A stretch of 64,000 bases of DNA, taken from Crocodylus rhombifer (Eukaryota; Chordata; Crocodylia; Crocodylidae). Positions 29,102-40,295 of this stretch are shown here, in pieces. The DNA lies in contig JAVSML010024346.1 in assembly GCA_038503035.1 (NCBI GenBank), forward strand, positions 310,001 to 374,000, written 5' to 3'. Within the stretch, counting starts at the first letter, position 1; each line of letters begins with the position of its first letter. The notes beneath the pieces were generated by a model that was not told where the DNA came from, did not search any database, and saw only the letters and a program-made list of their open reading frames with translations. The position numbers were made by a program, and so were the translations under genes.

Positions 29102-32100
29102 GACGGCATGCAGATGGCATGCAGGTGTTCCCATGGCCTTGGGCAGAGTACACGCAGAAACGGGGGACGCTACAGCACGACCATCTTCTTTCTACCCTGG
29201 GGGCACAGAAAGGCAGGCTCCATCTGGGACACCTGAGAAATGTACAACAGAAATCCAAACGATGCGGCCAGTGGTGCAGGATGCCACTGTGAACATGCTC
29301 CTCTGTTGCCGTTCTTCAGGAAGTTGCTCAGCCCTTTTTTTAAGGCAGGAAACTGCCCTCAGAGGGCTCATGGCTTGTCTGAGCCATGCGCCCAGGAAAG
29401 GTGCTGAGGAATCCACCCTGCCCATTTGCTTCTGCCCAGAAAAACACCCGTGATGCAGAGCCTGAGAGCAGCACTGGGAGACAGGCTGCCCAGGAGCTCA
29501 TGTGTGGGCACGAGGGGGCTGGCCAGGCGTGGCACAGAGGCAGTACACGCGGTTGCTCTGGATGAAAATGATGGTTGCTACCTGAAGCCATGAGCTGCAG
29601 GGAGGGGAGCACTGATGAGTAAAGCCTGCCAGGAGCCACACACATTTCTATTCCAGATGTTCATAATGAACTAATGGCAATTTCTGCATGCTGGGAAAGA
29701 TTTGTGAAACGCAGATGCTCCTGCACCATGGTCTTCTGTGAATAGCAAACCTGCCAAAAGAACCAAAAATCATAACGCCTTTCCATCTGGCCTTTTGCAT
29801 ATATGTAGGTATAATAATTTCCAGCACTAAGGGTAGGCTGAAGTCCCACTATGAAGTCTGGAAAAATATCTGAAATGTAATAAGCCCTTATGTGTCACTG
29901 CATTTTTTTTTTTTTTGAAAGTTAAAATTTGCCTCACTTACAGTATGGGCAGAAAAAAGTTCCAATCAGCCATCGGGATATTACAGAATCAACCAAAGTG
30001 GCATTTTCTCCTTAGATCTCTAAATCCAGCTGTGGATCCCTGACTTCCATTCCACCTCATGTCATCCACTGAACTCTATACAAGCTGGTCTCGCTCTGCG
30101 AGGGGCATTTGAACATGTCAGGTACTCTACTGAATAAAGGCTATTAAAAAAAAAAGAAGAAGAAGAGAAAAACCTATATTCCAAGAACCTTTTTAATCAT
30201 TCAAAACACTTTGGGGTATAAAATATTATGATCACCTACCCTTGCAGTTTCACCGCTGAAAAAAAATCATTACAAAGCTGCTTGAATAAAGCTGTTTGAA
30301 TAACCCCTCCAGGCTGGCTCATGGCTTCAGCACGGGGCTGTATCTGATGTGAAATTATGGACATATGGGCAACTGGTTGAAGGATAAAAGGCCAATTGGC
30401 AAACGAAATGGGGAGCGCGTACTCTGCAACAGTGAAGATAGACATGGGATCTAGATATGACGGAGCGGGATGCGTTGGCAACTCAAGGCATGGGATGGAA
30501 ATGTCAGGAACGGCGAGACAGATCGCCATGATGGGAAGATGGGGTGCAGCTGACCAAGTGGTAAGAAACTTTAAACAGATGCTGGAAAGAAAGACGGGGG
30601 AGAAGTGGGGTAAGGCTGATCAGCTGCAGGCTCAGCTGGAAGACCGAGAGAAAGAAAATGACCCAGGAGGGGCAAACGAAGGAGAGAGTAAGTCCTGTGC
30701 TAACCATTCCCTGCTGCACACCTGCCCCTTGCCTTCTGTCCGGGAAGCAGGGATTCAACAACAGCTGTGAATTACAGGATCAAAATGCAAGGCAGGGGTG
30801 TCCCTCCCTTCAGCCTGATTACAGGGGGCTTCAGCACTCCCGCGGAGGAGATCTGACCTGCTCCTTTTACAAGCACCTTTAAAAGGCTTTCCCTGCTGAG
30901 GGGAAGATGGAGATATACCGAGTGCTCAGGACTTCTCCAAGTAATGCCGAGTGCCTGTTGATCATTAAAGTTTCACAAGAGTCTTGAAAAATGCAAGGTG
31001 CTCCTATAAACGCATACTAGTCAATAAATAATTAATGCGTGTCAAGCCAGAAAATCCTTTTATGAAGGAGGTAAAATTTTATATGGTGACAAGCTGCACA
31101 GTAAAAAACCCTCACGCTATAAATTATTTCCCCAGTGTGTTGTCTTCCTATAGCTTTACAGAAACTAGTTGCCCGATGCAGTTTTAAAGCAGATTTCCTC
31201 CCTCCCTCCCTCAATATAGACAAGCACTGTAATGGAAAGGCCATTTCAATTTTTGACAAGCCTTGGTAAATTCAATATCTTGGTAACCAAGTGAAAGCAG
31301 CAGCGGTAGAGTTTCAAAGTCTACAGAGAATCTCCCTTTAAATCCACAGCAATGCAAATAAGATTGCCCATGAAGTCAGAACAATTATTACAAACGATGA
31401 GAAGTTTTGTCGACGCCGAATGAATAATCCTGACAAGAACTCGCACTGTGTCTATGGGCCTGGATGTGCATTCCCCTGCCTGACTGAAGGTCATAAAGGA
31501 GGTCTCCTGTACGGAGGATTTCGACTATCCATCATTCATTCCAGAAAGCTTGTGATTAACAGTCAAATTTCCGATGGGGATCTGGCTCCATCCAACAGAC
31601 AAGACAAGCGGTCTCTCACTGATGTGTTCCTGAAGACAAAAGTCCTTAAGAGAGTCCCTCGCCTTCCCTGGGCGCTGGAGAACACGACCATCGGGTCCCG
31701 TTACGAGAACGGCCTACTGCATGCTGATAACTGGGTCACAGCCATACTCAGTCATCCCGGGCCCTTGCTTTTCAGGCTATTCTCTCCAGCCTGCAGCATG
31801 TCAGATATGTTGAAAGCACCCCGCACGTTAGGATTAATTTGGATACTGGTCGTGTGCTTTATTCTGAGCAGCTATTGGGTAGCAGAACAGCTACCCCTTG
31901 TATCAGCCTAGTTCCCATAATACTAATGAGTTTTAGGTTTCTAAATGCCAAGCCAAATCACTCTCATTCATTTGCACTGAGGTGGCTTCTTAAAACAGCA
32001 CCGGGCAGTAGGCAACCGTGGGAGAAAAGGACTTCTGACACCTGATTTGTAGGTCCTAAATCCATGTGTCAACACTGGCTCTGAGCTAAACTGTAGCCTG

Positions 32101-33850
32101 TCGTCATCAGAAAAGTCCCACGCTTCGGCTCGCCGGTCCAACACTCACAGAAGCCAACAAGAGCCCTCCTGCTCCTTTCCGGAGCCAATGGATCAAGCTG
32201 GACTCAGCCGCCACCTCCCAAGGCAATGCTGGCTGTCCTTAGATGTTTATTGACCATCCAGAAAGAGCTGCTCTGCCCCCATCCTGCTCTGTGTCTATTG
32301 GTATTTAAAGAGCAGACGAAGCAGCGCTCCAGAGCACGCGCTGAAAACCTAAGCGGTGAGGCTTAGCAGCTTCTTCACATCAGGATTTCGTAAGGTCTTT
32401 TGAGAAATCGTCAGCTTCGAACTAAAATGATCGGCGTTGCTGTGAAAGCTGGAAGAGCTGGATGCTTTAGTCCTCAACACAAAGCTGGCCTGAAAATGCC
32501 CTGAAATTGTAATTGCGTCACTGCTCCATCTTTTCGGTACCAAATTTAACAAACAATTAAACTCCGGAGCCAGATGGCCTAGCTGGGAATTTTACTGACA
32601 TAAAGGAAACTCAAGCTCTGAAAAAGGTTTTCAGAAATAAACACGCGGTGATATGGCAGTATAAAAAGATCAGAATATAAGGAAGATGGAAGAGTAACCT
32701 TGCAGTTTCCTGCTTCTATCGCAGTACATTAATGGGAGCTCTATAAAATAACATGGTAGCTATTACTAGTGTAAAGTTTACAGTACTAAGGAAACACAGA
32801 AGGAGAATTACAATTCCTCAGACCTACAAACTTATGCGAGCCATCTAGCTGTCTTTAACAAGGCTACCTGGATGCTCAAACTTACCCACATCTGTGCGTA
32901 CGGGATTCATGCCTAAACTAGCTCAGTCGAAAGCAAATGCCATGGTCAGAAGAATTACAACCAGAATAATTAGGAAATCCATAATCCAGTTTCTCTCATG
33001 AAAAAGCAATAGTAAATCCCAAAGAGGTGTAAGAGAAAAATTATGGAGACACGATGCCTAAATTACTGCTACATAAATCTTAATTGGGGTACCTGTCTCT
33101 AGGCAGCAGAAATTATAATGAACCATATCTCTGCAATTAGACAAAAGAATGGCAGTCATTCACATAGTCTTGCATCCTTGCAAACTTCACAGTCAAAAAA
33201 AAATGCAGCTGGAAATCTGACTCCGTATAACAGCTATTTGCACCCAGTCCTAAACCAAATTTATACCTCTCTCTGAAACTTTTTAAAACAGATAGCCAGC
33301 ATTTAACCTCCTTTCAACTGCAAGGTTCTTTTGTGACTGTATTTCTGTAGTCACTTGGAAACACCACCTACCACATCCCTTCTACCTCAGCCCTATCCCA
33401 AACACGGTGCCAACAGTTTCTGCCTCAGAGGTGCAGGGGCATTTGTACACGCCACGCTTTTTGCTGTTTCTTGTGCTGTAACAGTATGACTGTTTGCACA
33501 AGTGGGTTTTCCGGATGTTTTAAAAATCTTTCTGGAGCATTAAAGTAAAACTCCTTGGTTGTAGTTTAGTTTGCCTTGTCACGAATTAAAACACCATGTC
33601 CATGGATTTGTTGCACGCAAACACAAAGGCACACAAAGATGTGTAATGAGCCTCTTTGTCCACCAGATGGCCCTGTGACTTTTTTGTAGTGCACCCCTTT
33701 GAATTGCTTTCACTTTTGAATTGCTTCCACTTTTTTTTCTTGTGCCATTTGCCAGCTCCCTGCTTCCACAGCTGCGTGGCAGGGAACAGGCTGGGAGGTC
33801 CCAGGCCAGGGGGGCAGCACTGGACCGTCCCGTTCTCCTGAGGCATTGGC
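29102..33850. other. Long intron stretch, nothing recognised
   Basis: This is the largest stretch in the centre of the window without a confident repeat. Minor features are a poly-T run at 29904-29917, a (CTCC)n run near 31198-31212 and AT-rich parts at 31010-31400 and 32560-33330 that look like conserved-type intron. A 163-codon frame at 31420-31911 and frames near 30400-30770 have no recognised domain and no splice context and are not called genes. Confidence 0.4.
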
Positions 33851-33860
33851 CAGGGAGTGG

Positions 33861-33966
33861 GCTTAATTCATTTGAAAACCTAGCATGTGCAAACGCTGCT
33901 GTGACACTTCAAAGCTTAATTTATTTGAAAACCTAGTGCGTGCAAACACTGATGCAGTGCTCCAAA
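33861..33966 (+). repeat. 53-bp tandem duplication
   Basis: Two 53-bp units, 33861-33913 and 33914-33966, lie head to tail. Both begin gcttaatt-atttgaaaacc and end tccaaa or tcaaa. I estimate identity at about 80 percent. It lies in sequence leading to the hAT right end at 34202 and may be an internal duplication of that element. Confidence 0.75.
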
Positions 33967-34119
33967 ATAAACAAGTTTACATTTTATAAACCTATTTAAT
34001 TTAATGAGGATTAAACCCTGTAGTGTGTACCGGTGCTCCAGAGCTGGAGGGTTTCCAATCAGGCTTGTCCCTGCCTGGCCACTCATTGGATCCTCTGAAG
34101 GAGGTAAATACTGTAATAA

Positions 34120-34202
34120 ATTATTTTTTGAAGTGGGGTGCCACTCAGTATACAAAAGTTAGGGAAGGGGTGCCTAGAGTCTAAAAAATTTGAGAACTAC
34201 TG
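34120..34202. mobile_element. hAT-type element, right end
   Basis: The phrases ttgaagtggggtgccactca and ggggtgcctagagtctaaaa followed by aatttgagaactactg form the right terminus of the CAGTGGTTCTC hAT group. The left end could lie upstream of 33861 but was not identified. The candidate right-hand target copy would be gtctattt (34203-34210). Confidence 0.65.
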
Positions 34203-34254
34203 GTCTATTTTCTGTAACCCTCTGAATAAATCTGTTTTCTGCATGACACCCACT

Positions 34255-34370
34255 TTGTGGTGCTTACCTGCATACCCACATCGATATGCAGGGTCCAACT
34301 GTTGGGAACTGTGTTCCTTACCTGCATATCTCCATGGGTATGCATGCTTCACAGAGTGGGAAACTCTTTG
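34255..34370 (+). repeat. Degenerate tandem duplication, about 55 bp
   Basis: The phrase gcttacctgcatacccacat then cgatatgcagg recurs as ccttacctgcatatctccat then gggtatgcatgc. One frame therefore reads LPAYPHRYAG then LPAYLHGYAC. The duplicated peptide comes from the DNA repeat, not from a protein domain. Confidence 0.55.
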
Positions 34371-34659
34371 TGCTTGTTTTGGCTGCGTTAATATGTTTTA
34401 GTTGCTTTTTAACAGTTTGGGTACAAGAGGCTACGTGAATCGGGTTCACGTGCATGGGCTCTCCCTTCTACCACTGGAAAGGTTATAAGGGTACACATCA
34501 GGTAAAGGCTGATGACAGGGTTAGTGCTCACCATGACTGCGGAGAGGACCCTCAACTCAGGAATGATAGACAATTTTTTGGAAGCTACCTCTAGAAGCCA
34601 TCATGGGGAGATAACATGATGATGATTTCAGTCCAGGTGGTTTTACTGACCTGGCATGG

Positions 34660-35304
34660 AAGACCCCCCTGGCAGATTTTCCCAAAGGGAGTGCGGGAAC
34701 AGCAGCCCACCGCACAGGGGTGGCTGCACCCCCTGCTCCTAGATTCCTCTGCCCCTACCTGTGCAAGCAGACTTTTAAAGTCCCTAAAGCGGGGAAAATC
34801 CTCCCTCCCTTCATCATCCTGCTCAGAGGCATGCCTCCTCCCCATCTCTTCTTCCTCTCCTCCTCCAGCTTCCCTGTCCCCCATTTCTGCTTTCTCCACT
34901 GCTCCAGGCCAGGAAACTCCAGAGCCAACTGGCCTCAATGGGGCCTGGGGGATTACCCAAGGAGCAGACAGCAGCAACAGCGTGGCAGGAAAGTAGTTCC
35001 CCCCACCCTGTCTGAAGTAGGCACAGGGAAAGAGACCCCCTGCCCATCCATTCCTGCCACCCTTGTCCCCATCCCCAGTTGAGCCCAGCCCCCTGCAGCA
35101 GGCAGGAAGGGCTCTGGCTTCCCTGCCCCTGGGACAGCAGGGAAAATCAGGCAGGGGAGTGGGGAGGCAAGTGGCAGAGAGAGGCTCTACTTCTGAACAG
35201 GAAGGGGAAGGAAGCAGGGATTGTCATCTGCTTTAGGGACTTCCTGGGACTTCCCAAAAGGGGTGTGCAGCTGTACCAGTGCACCCCCTCTGGATCCACC
35301 ACTG
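34660..35304. mobile_element. Likely hAT-type element, right end clear
   Basis: The right end reversed reads CAGTGGTGGATCCAGAGGGG then GTGCACTGG, a terminus pattern I associate with sauropsid hAT elements. The 34660-35260 interior is GC-rich and cytosine-biased. The left limit is uncertain, and the flanking octamer ggcatcat has only an imperfect partner (gccatcat near 34595). Confidence 0.45.
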
Positions 35305-36930
35305 GGCATCATCAGGCCTTAAGGATCCCAAGTGTCCTCCAGCAGTTTCCTTTTGGAGACAAGGGACAGCTTAAAATGTCATCATCATGAATATTTCTGA
35401 TATTCCGCTTAAATTCCATTTTTCTTAATGTCACACCATTATTCTTTATGACACTCCCTTGTATCACCCTAAATAATCTTCCGCTTTCCAGGCCATTTTA
35501 ACTCTCAAAATACAGGTCCATCCTTCTGTCCTCCACTCAGCTGTTGCTTAGCCAAACATATGCACTTCCCTCCTAATTCCCCTCTCAGCCTGTAAACCAT
35601 CAGTATTTTTCTGGGACTAATGATCCAGAAGCTGTTCCCAGAGGCAACACAATGAAGCTCTACAGAGGTGCTCTAAAGTGTGGTACAGTACCTGGGCTTC
35701 TGCAACCTACAAGTTGACCGTTTTCTGGGTGCCTATCGTGCTCCAAATGCATGTCTACTTTGCTTCCCACTATTACTTCAGCAGGTTGCTCAGTATTATT
35801 GCTCTGCTACTCTCTAATTAAAGAGCCAGTATGTTCTGCAACAGGTGGCACCTGAAGCCTTTCTGCTGATGAACCAGGTAGGAGGATTGAAAGTACCATG
35901 AGAGAGGAGTCCGTGCTTTCCACTTCCTGTAATGGTTTTAGAAATATCTGGAACTGCGGTTTTTGTTTCATACTCAAAACAAGACAAAAAGCAGCCAGGA
36001 AAAAAATGAGAACCAAATATTAAGGGTTACCAAAAGTCAAGAGAAACAAATTCATCTGACTTCAGGCAGTCCACTACTAGCCAGCTGCATAGACTTGGGC
36101 ACAAACTAGCTTTGACTGGGCAAAATTTGACGTTTCAATTTTTCAGACAACCAGGCCATGACATATATAGAGGACTTTTAGTTGGATAATATATTATTCA
36201 TCACTTCTGGTGAAAATATGTTCTGTAGCTTTGATGCAGCCAATGTGTAACGGAAAGTCTCCCATCAAAGGTCAATATAAAAATTACTGTATGCTAACTT
36301 GTATAGTACATTGGGATCTTTCAAATGACTAAGGGACAAAACACACAGTCTCTCTCACACATGCTTAGCTTTGTTCCCTTGAATGAGCACTGAATTATAA
36401 TTTAACATGGAAACAACATCAAAATTGCAGAGACGTTCCTGGAAGAAAAAAAATCAGGCAATGCTGGATTTTGGAAGCAACACAATAGTCAATGAAATTT
36501 CAAGGCCCATCCTGACATAGCATCAGGGCAGTGCAGCTATGTACAGATCTCTAAAGCTCTTCAGCTGCCTGACTTGCAAATGTCAAGGAGCAGAAATGAC
36601 CCGAGGCCAGTTTGTCACTCTCACAGCTCTGGTTAAATAAGGTTTAATGTTCCCCTCGAGTGTCCGCCTGCCAAAGCTCAGTGAAACATGCACAAAAACC
36701 ACCTTCCCTTTTTACAGGAGAGCTCCCCATCGAAAAGAAACTAAGGCGTGACACCAGAAGCATCAAAAAATCCAGACAGACTACCAAAGGATCCCACTCA
36801 CTATCAAAATACAAACAAATGCCCTGCTAATGAGCTGGAATATGAAATAAGTCCTTACAGTGAAATCACACCTCATGCCTAGGAGCAGTTTAACTTTAAC
36901 CACCTTAAACTCTGAGCCTGACCTAGAAAA
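35305..36930. other. Intron, nothing recognised
   Basis: No gene or repeat is recognised. The composition is AT-rich, intron-like. Confidence 0.4.
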
Positions 36931-36939
36931 CCTGTTTTC

Positions 36940-37300
36940 TTGTTTTAGAAAAGATCACTTTCCCCACTATTTTCTTCTCCATCACTGTGAACAACACCAC
37001 CATCCTACATGTCACTCTGATATATGGCATACCCGTGCGCATCACCTAAGACAGGAACTTGTCCATACAGCCTTGTATGCAGGTTAGGTCAAAGATTGGC
37101 AGGTTCTTTCTGAATAAGTTCTTCAGACATGGCCTTTCTTACTCCTTTCATCTCGTGTTCCCACTACTGCAACACCCTTTTCTCTGCCTGTGACCAATGC
37201 AGCCTTGCCCTACATGTCCATCCAGAACGCTACTGCCAAGGTCTTCTTCCTAGCTCATCGTTTCCATCACCCTCTAGTATTCTCTACTGCACTGAGCACT
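36940..37300 (+). mobile_element. L2-type LINE, C-terminal ORF2 part, sense
   Basis: The ordered phrases acaacaccaccatcctacat, gacatggcctttcttactcc, cactactgcaacaccctttt, ccatccagaacgctactgcc and aaggtcttcttcctagctca follow the C-terminal third of L2 ORF2. The copy is shifted and stopped in several frames. It lies head to head with the antisense CR1 that follows. Confidence 0.75.
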
Positions 37301-37306
37301 GAATCA

Positions 37307-37735
37307 TAGACAATGAGGGTGGGAAGGGCCCTCAGGAGGTCACATCTAGTCCAACCCCCTGCTCCAAGCAGGACCAGCCTCAATCTGTAAGGTCCCTTCC
37401 AGCCCCTAACAACTATGAAACTATGACACTACATCACCCCAGCCAATGGTTGTCTAGCTGGGTCTTGAAAACCTCCAAGGATGGAGACTGCACCACCTCT
37501 CTGGGAAGCCTGTTCTAGTGTTTTACTACCCTCCTAGTGAGAAAATACTTCCTAATTTCCAACCTAAACTTCCCTTGCTGCAACTTGAGCCCATTGCTCC
37601 TTGTTCTGTCATCTGCCACCACTGAGAACAATCCAGCTCCATCCTCTTTTGAACCTCTCCCCTTCTTTTCCTTTTTCTAAATTAAATTTTTCGTGTTCCA
37701 AGCCAAATCAAGTCCAAGTCCATGAGTCAGTCCAG
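37307..37735 (-). mobile_element. CR1 LINE 3' end, antisense, with nested CR1
   Basis: The sequence begins tcatagacaatgagggtggg and contains gtcacatctagtccaaccc and cttgagcccattgctccttg, the reversed CR1 3' region. It is interrupted at 37384-37428 by a 45-bp forward CR1 tail. Past 37680 the match fades. Similar sequence resumes near 38075. Confidence 0.9.
37384..37428 (+). mobile_element. 45-bp CR1 tail nested in antisense CR1
   Basis: The phrase aaggtcccttccagccccta then two tandem actatgaa-type units form the forward 3' end of a CR1. Its own host CR1 would normally read ccagcctcaa directly joined to ctacatcacc, and the 45 bp fall exactly between these. This is a strongly 5'-truncated insertion in the opposite orientation. 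Confidence 0.8.
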
Positions 37736-38074
37736 AACCATACGTGACCCTACAACCAGCAAACATCCACTACCCCCACCAGGGGCTTCAGATGTTTCCA
37801 ACTTCTTCTGGCGGGCATCCTACTTGCAGGCCCAAGCCCGGAGGCTTGGGGTTTGGATGCCCCCAGCTTTTGCTTGCCCTCAGCCATAAGGCCTCAGGAA
37901 CAAGCTAGGGGGGAGACTTCTATTTCCATAGAGTGGGCTTAAAGCCCCAACACCTCGGCAGGTATTAAACCACGCCAGAAGAGCAGTTATCTCCTGGGCA
38001 CTTAAGGAAAACTGCCTTACGCACCCAGATACATTAAGTATAAAACCACCTGCGCGGTCACAGCATTTCCCCAC
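37736..38074. other. Unassigned insert between CR1 parts
   Basis: About 340 bp separate two antisense CR1 stretches that would be neighbours in one element. This part has gcccaagcccggaggcttgg and other GC-rich phrases and no CR1 similarity that I can see. It may be a separate insertion, but no termini or target duplication are visible. Confidence 0.4.
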
Positions 38075-38435
38075 TTTCAGGTAGTTGAAGGCTGCTATTC
38101 AGTCCTCCCTCAGTTTTCTCCTCTCTAATCTTAATTCAATCCCCTCTCAGTCTCCTCTTCCCTAAACTAAATAAGCCCAGTTCCCTCAGCCTGTCCTCAT
38201 AAGTCATGTCTCCCAGTCCCCAAACCATTTTTGCTGGCCTCCATTGGACTCTCTCCAATGTGTCCACATCCTTCCTGTAGTGGGGGGCCCACAACTGGAC
38301 ACAGGACTCCAGATGTGGCCTCGCCAGTGCTGAATAGAGGGGAAGAATCACTTCTTTTGACCTGCTGGCAATGCTCCTACCAATGCAGCCCAGTATGCCG
38401 TTAGCCTTCTCAAGGCCTGCAAAGCCTATCCCCCC
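38075..38435 (-). mobile_element. CR1 LINE, antisense, upstream part
   Basis: The phrases cagcctgtcctcataagtca, gtccacatccttcctgtagt, ggactccagatgtggcctcg and atgctcctaccaatgcagcc match the reversed ORF2 C-terminal region. It is probably the continuation of the copy at 37307-37735. Confidence 0.92.
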
Positions 38436-38446
38436 AAAACTACTAA

Positions 38447-38715
38447 GGCCAGGTACAGACGTTACACTTCTACCAATATAAATGATTGGAAACTAAAATA
38501 TACCAGTAACAAAACAGAAGTTTGGCACACAAAATCGGTCTCTACTCATAACGGAACAGAAGTTCAGCATGTGGAAATTGGTCTAAGATTTGCCCCTCTG
38601 CCACCAAAGGGCGAATGCGTGCTCTGTTTGCTACCAATCGAAACTATGCAGTTTACAGAAAACTGCATAACTTAGATGATTCTGTCTTGGGCTTTTTGAA
38701 TATCTGCACCTAGCC
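38447..38715. mobile_element. PIF/Harbinger-like MITE with TAA TSD
   Basis: The 269-bp element starts GGCCAGGTACAGACGTT and ends, reversed, GGCTAGGTGCAGATATT, which agree at 13 of 17 positions. TAA lies directly on both sides (38444-38446 and 38716-38718), the 3-bp duplication typical of PIF/Harbinger insertions. The interior is unique-looking and non-coding. Related MITEs named Chompy are known from crocodilians. Membership in that family is my inference. Confidence 0.75.
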
Positions 38716-38759
38716 TAAGAGATCATGTCCTGCCTCTAAACAGCCCATGATGCCAATGT

Positions 38760-39105
38760 CATTACCCAATGGTTAGCGTTTCAGCAAGGCCCTACATATA
38801 TGTTCCCACCCAAAGCTGCCCCTTGCATTTGGCAGATGCTCCCAGGAAACAAGTACAAGACTACCACACTTTTCTCCTTCAAAGTCCTCAAAGCTGCAAG
38901 CCAGCATTGCCCCACTGTTGTCTTTTGCACCTCAATCAGTCTGTGGCTATCTGCTGCCCCTGTCTTATCCCAAGACTGTGAGCTTTTTGGAACAGGGATC
39001 CTTCTTTGATCTGTGTTTTCACAGAGGTTAGTGCAATCAGTCCCTAATAACAGCTCAAAGGGGTTACAACAATTCCAGTAAATGAAAAGTCCCAAGCAGA
39101 ATTTG
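38760..39105 (+). mobile_element. L2-type LINE 3' end, sense
   Basis: The phrases ccccactgttgtcttttgca, gactgtgagctttttggaac, agggatccttctttgatctg and acagaggttagtgcaatcag follow the L2 3' UTR order ('gtgagctctttggggcagggacc...'). No frame is intact. Confidence 0.7.
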
Positions 39106-39850
39106 TAGTCTTCTGGATTTGTGTCTTGACAAGTAAACATTTGCTTTTGTTTGAACTAAACTGAATCAGGGATGCCAATGACTCTCATCAGTTTTGACCT
39201 CAAGAGACAGACGGTGAGATGAAGAGGGCTTTCTATGCCCTGGAATAAGGGAACATGGCAGGTTGCCTTCTTTACCTGGAAGAATGAAACATGCAGGCTG
39301 GTGAGGACCATGATGAACAAGGGTTATGGACAAACCTCAATTAACAAAGAGATGGTGAAACACACCTGACAAGTACAAGCCTCAGTTAAATACAAATGCC
39401 ATTATATCTGCTGAAAACTTTCCCAACAGGTCTGCTGTTGTTGATGCCCTTTGTAGGCAAAGAAGATTGCTTTTTATCCCACTATTGAGGAATTTAATGA
39501 TGGATTCTCTGGCAAGCTCAGCTCTTGCCTGGAACGAACAGACGAAGACTGGACACATGACAGGAGATGTTGGAGACGAGCTAAGCAGACCCTGATGCTA
39601 AGTCTTTCACTGCAGACACTCATGTTGATGGCCAAAACTCATTATATCATCATGGATCAACGTGCACCTTGTTTTGTGCTCCTGGACTACTATTTCCCAG
39701 CTAGGATTGTGTAATTACACAATCCTTGCTAGTATATTGACACGCTCTTTACGTCTTCTTCTGTTTGTACATCACATGGTGTCTGCCAGAGAACAGATAT
39801 TCATAAAGGACTTTCTTGGAAAGCCATTTCTCAGGCATCTTAACGATATG
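39106..39850. other. Intron, nothing recognised
   Basis: No gene or repeat is recognised in this stretch. Confidence 0.4.
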
Positions 39851-39853
39851 GTA

Positions 39854-40293
39854 GGGTTACCATACGTCACAGCGGCAGGGCAGGTGGGAGACACTTGCAG
39901 GGGTGGGGGGAGCTGGGGGTCAGGAGTAAGGGGCACCAGCAGGGCTGGGGCAGGGGGCTGTGGGTCAGGAGTGAGGGTCACTAGCAGGGCTGGGAAGGGG
40001 AAAGGGGCTGTGGGCCAGGAGTGATGGGTACTGGTAGGGCTGTGGTTTGGAAGTGAGGGGTGGAGACTCCGGGTCAGGAGCACAGGGAACAGGCAGTGCC
40101 AGGGGCTGCAAGTCGGCAGCGAGGGGAATCAGCAGGGATGGGGGGCAGGGGACCGCGGCTCAGAAGTGAGGGGAGCAGCAGGGCTGGGGGTTCTGAGGCT
40201 TGGGAGTAAGGGGCAGGGGTAGGACACGGGCATATTACCCCCCGCCCTCCCTGACAGGTGTCCTCTTTTTTGAAACTGGAAATATAGTAACCC
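39854..40293. mobile_element. TA-flanked MITE containing a minisatellite
   Basis: The element begins GGGTTACCATACGTCA and ends, reversed, GGGTTACTATATTTCC. TA lies on both sides (39852-39853 and 40294-40295). The inner part (about 39900-40200) is a degenerate tandem array whose units carry gggtcaggagtgaggg and agcagggctggg, with recognisable unit starts near 39921, 39966, 40016 and 40074, so the period varies from about 45 to 60 bp. It is an abundant sauropsid repeat type by memory. The TA flanks suggest Tc1/mariner-like or similar transposition. Confidence 0.7.
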
Positions 40294-40295
40294 TA

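Noticed and set aside
31198..31212. CRISPR-like or satellite array
   Set aside because: The run is a simple CTCC repeat. No spaced direct repeats exist anywhere in the window, and the sequence is clearly vertebrate.
31420..31911. 163-codon plus-strand frame with a hydrophobic C-terminal stretch
   Set aside because: The hydrophobic stretch (near LGLIWILVVCFIL) looks like a membrane segment, but there is no family match, no splice context and no nearby promoter. A chance frame is more likely.
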